A stretch of DNA of 64,000 nt, taken from positions 63,772-127,771 of the forward strand of contig CAJJDP010000114.1 of assembly GCA_905182995.1 (NCBI GenBank), written 5' to 3'. Below are positions 26,901-39,864 of this stretch, one piece after another. Both the position numbers and the translations under genes were made by a program. Source of the DNA: Paramecium octaurelia. Its lineage: Eukaryota; Ciliophora; Oligohymenophorea; Peniculida; Parameciidae. Position 1 is the stretch's first letter. Every line of letters starts with the position of its first letter. The notes beneath the pieces are model-generated. The model made no database searches and was not told the DNA's origin. It saw nothing but the letters and a program-made list of their open reading frames with translations.

Positions 26901-27054
26901 TCCAGGAAAAAAGCTTGGTCAATATTTGGACATTTTTGAAGGGTTTGAGAAAGTGAGGAATTTTGAATATTTTTTGAAGCATAACAATGCAAATGAAATA
27001 GCTCGATTATATAAAGTGAATAAAATTCAAAGAAAACATAAATAAACAAAATGA
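23966..27054 (+). CDS. Cyclic-nucleotide-binding-domain K+ channel
   Basis: Six introns of 20-31 nt give 974 residues. After a 150-residue N-terminal cytosolic part, the channel core runs from about nt 24640 to 25400: S1 (WWNIYILTILNINVLYVSI), an S4-like segment with weak positive charge (LVIILKVFQITKFSRTLF), a pore loop and S6. The selectivity filter is TTIGYGD (25273-25293), typical of K+ selectivity. A C-linker and cyclic-nucleotide-binding homology domain follow (about 25480-26000). Immediately after comes a Cys/His cluster of the form CX2CX4HX4C (codons 26097-26138). The rest, to TGA 27052-27054, is long, charged and partly coiled. The architecture matches the EAG/CNG superfamily, expanded in Paramecium. 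Voltage dependence cannot be judged, since the S4 has few basic residues. Confidence 0.9.
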
Positions 27055-27100
27055 ATATGATATGAAATAAAATTTATTTTAATATGATTTGTATAAATTA

Positions 27101-27926
27101 TCAATCTTTTGCTGCTCTATAAATTTTATTTGCAGCATCTTCCAACAAACCCAGAAGTGATTCTTAAGATTCTTCTCTTAGTTTCCTTTCTTCCTCAATT
27201 TCACTCTTGACCCTAGAAACTAAATCCTTCAACATTTCAAAGATTGCTGTCTCAGATTCTTCTCTAAAACGTTTGTAAATCAAATGTACCTTAAATTCTT
27301 TTGATTGGTTAACCCTTCATTCAATCTTCTGATCTCATCTCCAGATCTCCTCAATGTTCCATTATCACTATCTTCCCTGTCCTGTCCTTCAGTTTTCACC
27401 ATATCATACAATTTGGGCAAATCATTTTCCAAAGAGGTAGTAATATTCTCGATTTATTCCTATCTGATTTTACTCTCTGTTTGAATATCGGATTTCAAGT
27501 AGACAACCTGGGTTCTAATAAATTCTTCACTTTACTTTCTCATCCAAATACCCTTGCAATTTTAAGTTTCCATCTCTTCTTAAAGCAATTTCCTATTCTA
27601 ATTTGGTTGTGATTCTGCTTTCAAATGCAGCAATCTCACGAACTCTTTACTCAAATTATGTTTCAAAAGTATTGTTTTCCTCTTCAATCTGTTTCTGAAC
27701 TCTCACTATCTCATCTTTCAAAGTATGCTTTTAATCTTTATTAGACTATTACTAGTTTTCTGTTATAAGATGTTATTGTATCCTGAATTCTCTCCTCTAC
27801 TGCTGTGACTCTAGAATTAATTGTATCAATTCTGTGAGCTTTAGAAGTATCATGCTGAAGAGGAATCGAATTCAATTTCTCCTAAATCTTGAAGAAGCGT
27901 TCATTGAAGGGTGTATTTTGATTCAT
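27101..27926 (-). CDS. SF-assemblin / beta-giardin family protein
   Basis: Three introns (25, 28 and 26 nt) give 248 residues, close to the roughly 250-300 expected. The protein is almost entirely alpha-helical coiled coil after a short N-terminal head (MNQNTPFNERFFKIQEKLNS). The C-terminal block ETAIFEMLKDLVSRVKSEIE followed by EEERKLREESQESLL matches the conserved end of SF-assemblins. These proteins form the striated fibres that accompany basal bodies in green algae, giardin in Giardia and the basal-body fibres of ciliates. A role in kinetodesmal or striated rootlet fibres is inferred from the family. The frame holds only with all three introns removed. Confidence 0.86.
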
Positions 27927-28181
27927 ATTTTTAACAAATTTATTTAACAAAAAAAGTGAGCATTAATTAATGAACTCAAACTAAATCACTAAGATTCTCC
28001 AATCAAAATGAAATTACTCTCCAACTATTTACTAACTCTATTTCGAAAGTATTATAAAATCATAAAACTTATTCAACTAAGGAGATGATTTTTCATTTAT
28101 TGTTGAATGAATTGTTGACCATCAGTCAAAATTATTTAAAAATAACCAAATTTAGAAATCTAAGCTGATTTAAAATAAAAT

Positions 28182-29756
<1,575 letters not shown>

Positions 29757-30003
29757 AAATTAATATTTATTAATTATATATCTCATTTTATTGACTTTTC
29801 TCTCCTTACTCAATCCCTCAAATATTACAATGCACTATCGAACCTTGAATAGGCTGAATAATTCTCAGGTTTCAGTAAGGATTCGCCTCCAAACAATATA
29901 CATTAGTCCCTCCAAATGTCAGAATTGTTTCGAAATCAATTTTATTTAGAGATTTTATTAACACACTTTCTTCCAAAATTATTATTATTATTTTATTTTA
30001 CTA

Positions 30004-30411
30004 ATGTCAGAAATAATCCCTCATGTATATTTGTCATCGGTTGTCTATGCCAAAGATCAGAATTGGCTCAACAAAAACCAAATCTCCAACATTCTAATAG
30101 TTGGGGATTTACCTGAGTACTTCCCTTCCAAATTCACCTACAAATGCATTTCGATCGAGGACAAACCAGAAACCAACATAAGCCAATATTTCGAAGAGTG
30201 CATCGACTACATAGACTCAATAATTGCTCAAGATAAAAACATTTTAGTTCATTGTTACGGAGGTTAGAGTAGATCAGTGACAATTATAACAGCCTACATC
30301 ATCAGAAAACTAAGGCTCAATTCGTAAAGAGCTTTGAATTACGTAAAATAAAAACATGCCAGAGCAGAACCGAATTAAGGGTTCTAGGATCAATTGAAGA
30401 CATTTTAATGA
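30004..30411 (+). CDS. Small atypical dual-specificity phosphatase
   Basis: A single intronless frame of 135 residues from ATG 30004 to TGA 30409-30411. It begins SEIIPHVYLSSVVYAKD, the typical start of small DSPs (I-x-x-x-L-Y-L-S). The active site is HCYGGQSRSVTIITAYI, i.e. HCx5R with the following Ser. A putative general-acid Asp lies in the SIEDKPETN segment. The fold ends with NQGFQDQL, equivalent to the NxGFxxQL block of DSPs. No extra domain is present, so it is a stand-alone catalytic unit. Substrate cannot be inferred. It is unrelated in sequence detail to the DSP at 8434-9252 beyond the catalytic core. Confidence 0.9.
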
Positions 30412-30741
30412 TATATATCAATATATTATACTCTTCTATTTACAACCTTCTCAAAAATACTTAAATTTCTCTTTATTTCTCGCCAAGAGGAAGAATAACA
30501 GATTTAATGGGTTTTACTTGAAATTTATAAATTACTTGATGACTTTAAATTTGCAATCATTTTGATAATATTTATAAAAATATTCTTAAATCTGATAGCA
30601 AAATTATAATATTATTAGTAATTGAAGAATTTGATAAAAATAGCAATGTTAGATTCACTATTATATAATATTATGAAAAAACTTAATTACATTGTTCAAT
30701 ATTGGTTGGGGAAGTCTTATTTTAAGATTGCTACTATTTCA
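30412..30741. other. Non-coding AT-rich spacer between convergent genes
   Basis: 330 bp with runs of A and T between the small phosphatase and the Ser/Asn-rich gene. No ORF or RNA gene seen. Confidence 0.6.
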
Positions 30742-31702
30742 TCAAAATTTCTAAATTAAAAATCTCAAAAATTACTTAACTATTTGATTTTAGGAATTAA
30801 TGAGAGCTCTATTCTATTTTAGGTATGTCGATAAGATCAGATCCTTTAATCTAATCAAATCAGGAATGCATTGATTATCCAATTAGAATTCTGAATTTGA
30901 AGTTAAATTATCTTTCTTAACAATTTTTTGGTAATTATTTTGTCTATTTCTATTCTTGATATTGTTGCAATAACTATTTGATCCACTATAAAGATTACTA
31001 AATTTAGCTTGTTCTATCTATGATGATTTCATTGGATTATGAAGAGAATTATCCTTGTATACCAAAGGCGTAGATTTAACTTAAGAGGAAGTGTGCATTT
31101 TTGTAGTTTGAGGTCGTTGAGCATATGAGTTTAATGGTTTTTTAGGAACATTTCTTTCCATACAATTTTTCTTAACATCGAAACTTTCTTCATATAAAAT
31201 TAGAATACGTTATTCTTTTATGCTCTTGGCATGAGGACGTGTGGTGCTTGGTGTTTTATGTTTATTTTAGTTCACTTTATTGGATTGAATACAATTCTAT
31301 TAATCTCCTTCTTCTGTGAATAGGAGATCTTCTTCTATGATAATGTGGGGTCGATTCGATTGTCTTCCTTGGCTTTCAAATTAAAAAGCTAGAATACTTT
31401 GGAAGTGTATACTTGGTTGAACATTATTTGAACTTGAATTGAGAGATGATGAATTCTTTTGTAGTATCCATGAAGCCACTAGATTTTCAACCTTTTAATT
31501 TTGGGAGCTCAAATTTAACTATCAATATTAATGTTAAAGTGTCTACTGATTTTTCAACAGAATAGGATTGAGCCTTATGCCTTTGTCTACTATTTTCTAT
31601 TGATAGCTTAATAGATCGTTCATTAGTTTATGGTCTATCATTAGATAAATTTCTCGAACGCGAGGACCCTTAAGGCATCTTATTCATTGGCATCGATTCC
31701 AT
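30742..31702 (-). CDS. Low-complexity Ser/Asn/Lys-rich protein, unknown
   Basis: One 28-nt intron that starts GTAGAC and ends TGATAG gives 310 residues; an alternative intron also restores the frame but splits a natural Ser/Gln run. Composition is dominated by Ser, Asn, Lys and Gln. Short basic segments (KKPLNSYAQRP, NRNRQNNYQKIVKK) and a C-terminal helix (LIRLKDLILSTYLKQNR) are the only distinctive parts. No domain, membrane segment or signal peptide is recognised. It lies 87 bp downstream of the coiled-coil gene and on the same strand. A disordered adaptor is a guess. Confidence 0.62.
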
Positions 31703-31788
31703 CTCCTCGAAGAGAGATGATTATCTTTAAGAAAATAACATTATTTTTAAGAAAAAATTATATAATGGTTGAATTCACTTTAAGATGT

Positions 31789-34297
31789 TCAAGAATTAAA
31801 TTAATTCTTCTTATTTAGCAAATAGAATTTCTACTTTCTGATTTTTTTGAAGTAATAAAAATAGTCCATAGAAAGTGAAATCTAAAATGTAGGATGTATT
31901 GATTACTTTGTTTAATAACACCTTTAACTAGTTACTGTGTTATTCCTACTATTTATTTGATATTCAAAGCCGAGTCTTTCACGCCCAAGTCACTTCCAAT
32001 TCTATTAGCATTGTAAAACTCTATGCATTTCATTTTTTCATTATATTTAACAAACCTACAAAATGATGATTGAATTTACTTTGGTATGTAATTGTTGACT
32101 TCTTACAGCTTCTAAATGAGAGTATTTTATACTGTTCTTTTGTATACTTTGAAAGTCTTAACAGGCTAGATTTATTGATTTTTATTTGAAATAAAACTTT
32201 TATTTGGTGACAACAGTGTGGTATCATCTATCTTTTGAACAGATGAGTTGATTGATTATTTTTATGAGTTCCTGTTGGAATGATTGTGAATTAGAGTAAG
32301 TTTAGTTCGTTTTAATTGTGAAGGACTTTGGAAATTCAAAAAATTTCTTAATGAATTAGAGGATGAATTTGCTCCCAAGGCTGATCGTGATCTGGAATGA
32401 CTTCTGTCAGTTGTATTTTCATGACAAGAATATTTCAAATTGGATTTGTTGTTGTCAAATATACTATTGTCTAATGATTGGCGTTTAGAATGCAAATCTG
32501 TGGGAGGGATATTTTCCTTGACTGGCTTTTGATTGCGATAATCATTCATTGCTTGTGATATTGTTTCAATTCTATTTAAAATAGCATCTTGATTAGAATG
32601 AATATTATTACTTTCTTCATAGTCAAATTATTATAACTTAATTTCGCATTCATTTTTGGATTTAGAAAACAACAATTCTTGGGTATGCAATTCCTAATTG
32701 AGTTATTGAAGTTCCATTTATAAAAAAGCCTCATCTTGATCAACATCTTAATTATACACTAATTTTATGTCTGATTTAATGCTTAACAACTATTCGATCA
32801 ACTATTAGAACTGATTTTGGTATTGAATTATCTATGATTCAATAACTGAAATTTGTTGCGGATAATTCAATTCTATTTACTATTTGTTTTTCTTCTGAAT
32901 GATTTCAATGGTATTGATTCTATCTAACACTTGTTCTAACTGATAACTTTGGGTGTTCATAATAAGGATAGGCCCAGCAATCTTCAGTTGTTGTAACTAG
33001 GATTCCAAACGCTGATAGTTGCACTGTATCATCGATTATTCATACAATAACTTATGAACTTATCTTTCTAGCTCAATTTATTGAGCTCTAAGCAGAATCT
33101 ATGATAACCATACTTAAGACTTGTGTGTTCTTGGGTACAACTGAAAATTCGAATTTATTTCTGCAAAACAGCCTGGAATCGCTAACTCTTCTATTCGATT
33201 ATGCTCATAAATTAATGATTGTTTATTTTTTAAACTTCTAATTAATCAATAAATACCTAGCAAACACTCGAAGTCTTAAGCATCTATCTCTTTGAACCAT
33301 TACTAATGTTGATTAATTATGCTGGTGGCTTCTTGAAAGTTGGTATCGAATAGTTGTTATCTCTCTTCGAATTTGATGTGTTTTTACAACAGACTGAAAC
33401 AACATCCAACAATTTTGTCATGAATTTGCATCAAAATGCTGAATACCTCATCTATTTTATCCTTGTTGAAATCCACAAAGTCATTGAAGATATCTAGAAA
33501 GACCTTATACACCAAATCTGGCGAAAACCAAAACTGAATGCCTTGTTTAAGTTGAAAATCAATTTCTTAAAATACTGGTATTTATTCTTTTCTTAATTAA
33601 TTGAGATTCTCCTGGATTGAGTCAACTTAGGTTGTCAATTCTGTTAGACTGGCCTCTTTCCTCTATCTTTCACTTGATAAATCTAAGTAATTAGCCCTGA
33701 GCTCATTTAACTATTTCTTAATCTGATAGATTTTGCTAATTGGTTCTATGGCTGAACCATTCCATTAATGAATCACTTCATCCAATTCCTCGAATTCAAT
33801 AATCAAAGCACTATTCTAATGATGCAATCCATTAATATCTTCCTCTATCATGTTTATTTATTCCCTCCAATCATTTAGTTATTAATCAGTTAATATAATT
33901 TTTTAAATTATTTTTATTTTCTAAGATGTTAACTTGTTATTCTCATGAAGATATCTAGCTATATGATCATTCCAGTTATTATTTTTGAAAGCAGTAATTA
34001 GTTAATCTAATCTGATGTAGGTTTGAGTATTATTGATTAATTGTTGTAATTCATCCACTTATTTCAATAGCTTTCTGTTGGTTTTGTGATAATTCTAGAT
34101 CAAGTCTTCCCTTTTAGACTTTAAATGGTTTTATTGAAATCTTACATCATTTAGCTAAATGTTATAGGATACAATTTTACATCTCTTTGGGCCTTATTTA
34201 GCGACTACTCCAAAAAGATGATCTTCTATTCAGTCAGAGTAGCCTATGATTTAAATGCACTGGTGAGTGCTGATTGATTCGGTTAATGGATGTTCAT
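31789..34297 (-). CDS. Large coiled-coil protein
   Basis: Reading from ATG 34297 to TGA 31789-31791 with three introns (26 nt, then 30 or 33 nt, then 23 nt) gives about 809 residues. Residues 30-600 are long amphipathic helices rich in Gln, Glu, Lys, Leu and Ile, with a less charged patch around QGIQFWFSPDLVYKVF that may be a globular break. Residues 620-700 are Ser/Arg-rich (DRSHSRSRSALGANSSSNS), suggesting phosphorylation and disorder. The C-terminus is aromatic and basic (MDYFYYFKKIRKQKFYLL). The middle intron is the least certain: the in-frame TGA in its body must be spliced, and the two acceptors differ by one codon. Cytoskeletal or centrosomal roles are common for such proteins, but nothing here identifies one. 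Confidence 0.68.
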
Positions 34298-34420
34298 TAG
34301 ATAATTCAAATTTTAATATAACAAATATATTATTAATTCATAGTTAGAACTCTCATGAGAAGTAACTTAGTAAAATTACTGAAAATGAAGGCCAAATTAA
34401 TAATTGTAACATAAATAATA

Positions 34421-35615
34421 TCATAATTTCCATTCTTTAGAAATGTAATCTAAAGAGACTCTCAGATTGGTTAAGATTCGCTTCTCATTTTCGATTTCCT
34501 GTATATAATCATCGACAAAGAATATTTTAGCATAGAGATTAGGAACATCACTCATCAATGCCACCCAAATTAAGATTGGCAATTCATCATCCATAGCAAT
34601 GATTTCTTCCTTCTGATTGCATTCAAAAGCCACTCCCCGAATCAAAACCAGAACATATTGAAATTGTTTCAACATTTCAGTTGGAGTTTTGTAGAGATTA
34701 ATCAACTTTAATTCATTTATGGCTTCATGGTATGGTATATCTGATTGTGGTAGATATTGATCTTTGATTTCCAATGAGTGGATTAGCTCGGCTTTAGAAT
34801 ACTTCTCTCTCAATTGCATTTTCTTCTAGTCGACCTACTCTTGTCTTTCTTAATACTTTTCAATATACTGATTCATCATTTAATCAAATATCTTATTGAA
34901 AATGTATCGCTCAATTGTAAAGATATGGAATTGACTGACCTAAATTGATTTGATTAACAATGGTTCTTCTTTTATTTTTTCATGCTCTTTCTCAACTAAA
35001 TTGTAGAGTTATTTCATATTTATTTTTTCTGGTATCACAATTTTGTCTTGAAGGTATTTGTAAATCATTGCAACACTCAAACTATCTAAATGAAAAGGAT
35101 TGAATCTCGAATCTTCATGTCTTATATAAATTTACACTTACATAATCTCATCAATATGTGACAGATGCTAATTTTTGTCGGAAAATTGATATATTGCATT
35201 TCCTATCTTTTTCATGATGCCATCATTTATTTCAGAGTCCTTTTTAATTAAAATTTAATACTCCTTTAAGAGACTTAATCAATAAGGAATTCTGATTCTC
35301 TAGTTTTACTAGTATGATGCAATATTTAGCTTCACTCTTGCATATCAAATATCCTAATCTTCTCAGCAATGGCAATTTCTGTTTATACATTACTATCATC
35401 TATTGATTTGTTTTGAAGACACAAGTAAATGGATCAATTTAAGTTTCTATGGATTGAAATATGTCCAGAATTCGATCAGTGTTAATTTGAATGTGATATT
35501 CTTGCTAACCTTCTTCTTAATCCCATAAGGCTTCCGACTCAATCTCAGTATTCTTATCTTAAAACTAGATTACATGAACAGGAGAATGATCATCCGATTC
35601 AGAGTGCTGTTGCAT
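34421..35615 (-). CDS. VPS9-domain protein, putative Rab5-family GEF
   Basis: One 22-nt intron gives about 390 residues. A further in-frame 21-nt stretch could be a second intron. The C-terminal 130 residues form a VPS9 catalytic domain: helix INELKLINLYKTPTEMLKQF, then AMDDELPILIWVAL with the invariant Asp pair and Pro, and IENEKRILTNLRVSLDYI with the Glu and Thr of the VPS9 fold. The preceding helical bundle (SVAMIYKYLQDKIVIPEKIN) matches the usual N-terminal support region. The first 100 residues are acidic and low complexity. Known VPS9 proteins exchange GDP for GTP on Rab5/Vps21 at early endosomes; that is the inferred role. It shares transcription direction with the tubby-like gene, 32 bp apart. 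Confidence 0.84.
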
Positions 35616-35647
35616 ATGATTAAATGAAAATATAAATTATTATGCAT

Positions 35648-37354
35648 TCATTCACAAGAACCCTTTGAACAAATAGATACAACAGAAATGCAGAAACCCT
35701 AGAACACACTAATTCCTTCATGCAATTCCAAGTGAAAAGTGTGTCTATTTTGTTTGCCATGACAAAGATAGACCTACTATTCTACATTGTTTTCTCCCTT
35801 CTTTTGCAATATAAAATTTCTGGTTGATGGAATCAATGCTATCTCCCCCAATTACAAAGTAAAGGAACCTTTGGATTCATCATAGTGTGGTTCTTTAGTA
35901 ATGATTTCTTATGGAATAATAAACTAATAGTATTACCATCTTATTAATTAGTATTTACATTGAAACACTTCACATCAAACAATCTGGGCTTGTCATATCT
36001 TTTTTCTGAAAAGTAATCGAAGACCAGCATTCTTCGCTTCTTCCTTCCAATCCATTAAGGAAAGTTGTTTTCCATATATTCTGGATAGCCATCATCATAA
36101 ACTATGAATTCTCTGCCTTGATTCTTGAACTCAATCAGTCCCAAATAATTATCATTATACTTTATGAATTTCTCTTGATATTCTTAGAAAATAAGGATAT
36201 CTCCTTGCATCTCATACTGTACTGCTACTAAGACTGTTTGATTCTCCCTATTTTTCAGATAATAAAGATGGGGAAAATCTGATTGTTCTCTCCCTTCTGG
36301 ACAATCCAAATTTCTATAAACAGTGAAAGACTTCTTTTCTCTGACTGGTTTGTAGTATTAAAATAGAAATGATTCCGATTATTTGAAAAGGGGATATAGG
36401 ATTGTTGAGTTAATTTTAAATATGTGCAGTTGAGTTATTAATTTTATAAAATTGGGTTTCTCAATTTACAATTGTTTGGGTTTCATTCCATTTTAAACAA
36501 TCTTCTCCAATTGATTATCATAAGTTTCTTTTAACAAGCCTTTGCTAAAATAATACAAATGTTTAATGAGTCTAAATAATGAATAGAGATGATACTTATA
36601 GAAGTAATGTTATTTTTTGGATTCATATTGTACTGAGATGAGCAACAATTTAATGGCATTTTCCAAGTTGATGTTTTAAAAGAACAATTCAAAAAGGGCT
36701 TCTTCTATTTGAGCATCCTCAAGATAATAGAAGTCAAAATACTTAGAATACAAGACTGCTTATAAGCAACCCATATAAATGCTTGGTGTCCATAGTATGG
36801 ATTTATTTGGTGAATTCCTCATTGTTATTTTTGATTTTGGACAATTTGAAAAACTATTTGATATCGTATTCATTTGGAATGCGTATACCATTGGCTGAGC
36901 AGATAGGCAACTAATTTATTTAGTGGATTCCATTTTACTTTAATCACATCCAGTTTTTCAATGTAATTGGACTTTAATAATTTAGAACATTCAATAAATG
37001 TCCTTTCGATGTAGATCACGATTTCTTTTTTCACACAATCAGAAAGGTCCTATTATTCTATTTTTGTTATTTTGATTCTTTACCATATACGTCATCCTTC
37101 TCAATACTCAAAGCATCATTCTCAGAGCATATTATTTTTTCCTTGGTTGCTATAGTCTATTATTAAATTAATTAAGTTACTTCATTAGTGAAAGTGCATA
37201 TAATAATAACTTTAACAAAATCAGGATTGTTTGAAATCTCTTAAATAGGGGAATCAATATTTTAGATTTGATCTTTGAATAAACTTTATTGAAACCTTTC
37301 TTCCTTCTCTTGCTAATATTATTTTATTTCGCTCTAATTGTTTTGCATTGCCAT
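35648..37354 (-). CDS. Tubby-like C-terminal domain protein
   Basis: Introns of 26, 35 and 29 nt give 538 residues. The N-terminal 270 residues are hydrophilic then helical, with no known domain. The C-terminal part resembles the tubby beta-barrel: YLGLIEFKNQGREFIVYDDG matches the G-x-L-R-S-N...F-x-x-Y-D-x-G strand pair. Later blocks are RRMLVFDYFSEKR, STRNFIL in place of SxKNFQL, and the terminal HTFHLELHEGISVFQGFCIS in place of DxFxLDxxYPLSxxQAFxI. Tubby domains bind PI(4,5)P2 and deliver membrane proteins to cilia, a fitting role in a heavily ciliated cell, but the match is partial. The 35-nt intron is longer than average here; it joins two clearly coding stretches. Confidence 0.66.
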
Positions 37355-37419
37355 TTAGAAATTATTTATTTGCAAATTGTATTTTGATCGATTCTGATTT
37401 ATTCGTTTTTATTATTAAA

Positions 37420-38975
37420 ATGAAAAAAGGATAAGACCAACAAAGCTCAGGCTTTCTCAGATACATCATCCTATTGCTAGCCTGCATAGCTCTAGTAAAT
37501 AACATGTGAATACCATAGTATGGAAATATGTTTATATTTGACTAACCTGCGTTGTTGAAGGAACAAATAGTGCAAACATACAGCCCAATATATGGCGAAC
37601 ACCTAACAAACTTCTATTTCAGCTTCATGTATTCGTTCTATTCCATCCCCAACATAATATTGCCTTTAGTAGGAGGGTTCATGAGTGATGTCTTTGGTAA
37701 AATTAGGATTTATGCAAATTTAGGTTATAGAAAGATGTCACTAATATTCATGTTCTTTGTTATCCTGGGTCAGGGATTCTTGTATTTTGGAAGTTCGGTA
37801 GCAAACCTAAAATATATGATTATGGGTAGATTTATGTTCGGATTGGGAGGAGAATCACTTTGTGTGGCAAGTTCCATTATTATTAATAAATGGTTTGTGG
37901 GCAAAGAGTTGTCATTTGCTAATGTAAGTAATCGACTTAAGGATAGGCCCTTAATTTGAGTCTCATAAGAAGCGCCACAGTCTTGGGTACATATATCTCT
38001 CCAAGGATCGCTGAAAAATCAGGTATGACTACAGCATTTGGAGTGGGATTTGGAATTACGCTGATTTCTGGAGCTGCTCTTTTGATTATGAATTTCATTG
38101 ATTCTTACACAGAGATCCTGTAGAAACGAAATCTGCAGAAAACAGAAGGGTTATTGGATAATAGCATTTAAGTATTGGACTTTGGAGAACTTGTAAAATA
38201 GATACTGGAAGATATTGGAACCTTCCCTAAAGTAAAATACATATCAACACATTTTTAGATTTTTTGGATCTTGACTTTGATAATGACCACTTTCTATACT
38301 TCAGTCTTAATTTTTATCTCCTTTTCAAGTGGCATCATAATTAATCTATGGTTGTCTGCAGATGCACCTATAGAGTAGAATCAAGAAGTGGCTGGTGAAT
38401 TGATGGGCATTCCCTATTTGTGTTGTACATTCCTAAGTCCTTTTGTTGGGTTGATGATAGACAAGGTTGGCCAAAGAATTAAGTTCCTGGCAATCGGATG
38501 TGCCTTAGTGTTCTTGGGTTTGTTGTTGATGCTTTTGTTTTATCCCATATTTTGCATGCTCACTTTGGGATTAGCCTATGCTCTCTTCGCTAGTACAATA
38601 TGGACAAGCATTGCTTTTGTTGTGAAATAGAAATAACTAGTAAAATTTGATTATACAAAGGGGCACAGCATTCGGTGTAATGAATTCTGTTCAAAACTTT
38701 GCCTTCTTTGTGATGCCATTATTTATAGCCTTTATTTCAGCTGAAGCCTCCTCACAAGTATCAGTAGTCCTATTCTTTTTAATACTTGCTTGTGTTTCCT
38801 TAATCATAGCCATCTATTTATACATTGAAGATCGTAATCGCTTAGGTAAAGACTCCTATTCCTATGCATAGTTTCATTGAACTCAAGCGATCAAAAGAAA
38901 TTAATGAATTATGTAAACAACAGAACAGAGGATGGGGAAGAATTTGAAGAAGAAGAAATAATTGAAACGAAATGA
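37420..38975 (+). CDS. Major facilitator superfamily transporter
   Basis: Five introns give 478 residues with about twelve membrane segments. The loop after TM2 reads LVGGFMSDVFGYRKM, the MFS G-x-x-x-D-x-x-G-x-R-K signature (second intron 27 nt removed), and the second half repeats it as SPFVGLMIDKVGQRIKF. The final exon (LNSSDQKKLMNYVNNRTEDG and an acidic tail) follows a 26-nt intron. The splice near 38630 is the weak point: a 19-nt GTG..TAG intron keeps the frame. Alternatively, removing a GTAAAA..AAAG intron gives a more natural VVKQKQL-GTAFGV join but needs one base fewer in the GGGG run at about 38661-38664. Substrate cannot be told; relatives of this shape include lysosomal MFSD1-like carriers. 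Confidence 0.8.
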
Positions 38976-39059
38976 TCGAGTGTATATTCAATTTATAAAA
39001 TCTTTTAGTTTAATTTTATTTACTTAACATTTTATTATTAATTTATACTATTTTAATCA

Positions 39060-39800
39060 TTAAGCAATTAAGTGAGCAAATCTCTAATCTGGAATTTGAC
39101 AATGAAAATGAGTCCAGATATGCTAAATTTGTTGATGGATTGAAAAATAAGAAATTTTGAAAAATCTGTGTATTTTGTGGAGGTTGAATGAGTGTAGCTG
39201 CAGGAATTCCAGATTTCAGGATTATATTCATAATTATAAAAATATAACTTCCCTAGTCAGATAGTTTGTTTGAAGTTGAATTTTTATAAACATTTCTGAA
39301 GACTTTTGTTGTGCAGCAAAAGAATTCCTCCTAACTTTTGATGCTAAATCAATTAGAGTTCATAAATTCTTGAAGTTTTGGATTTAAGAGAACAACTGCT
39401 TCAATATTTTACTAATATTTAGATGCAGGAGTCTAATTGGTCATATGAGGACACTTCTATGCATTAAGCACTATGAGGTTGCTTCAATTAAGGAATTGAT
39501 GAGTCACATTAAAATGGGGACACCTATAGTTGTGAGAAAATGGCCAAAGAAAGGATTGGTGAAGCCTGATGTGATATTTTTTTGGTAAAGGTGTACTTGG
39601 GGAATTCTTTTATAATTGGAATTGTTTAAAGGATTCCGACCTTATCATCGTTATTGGGATCAGTCTCTAAGTGGTTTCTATTGCAGCCAGCTTGGCCAAA
39701 TTGGTCCGAAAACTCTCGTAATTCTAATAAATGGAGAGATTATTTTTAAATTTTAGAAAAATCTATTACACAAAGATATGGTTTTTAATAGAATATCACA
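39060..39800 (+). pseudogene. Decayed Sir2-family (sirtuin) pseudogene
   Basis: Fragments of a class I-type sirtuin are recognisable in order. KICVFCGG then TGA then MSVAAGIPDF matches the NAD-binding G-A-G-x-S-x-x-[AS]-G-I-P-D-F-R motif. DAGV..GHFYAL matches the H-G-H/F region carrying the catalytic His. LVKPDVIFF matches the P-x-[IV]-V-F-F-G-E block, and DLIIVIGISL matches the G-T-S-L block. Damage: TGA at 39158-39160 and 39185-39187 (where Gly is expected), several further TGAs, a 1-nt frameshift at the T run 39577-39583 (LVKPDVIFF in one frame, FGKGVLGEFF in the next) and loss of the Cys zinc residues. No single start-to-stop model with short introns repairs it. It is most simply a dying paralogue, common after whole-genome duplication in this genus. 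Confidence 0.8.
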
Positions 39801-39864
39801 TTTTATAAAGCAAAAAATTCCTAACATCCATTTCTATTAACAAATCAATTATACACAAGCAATA

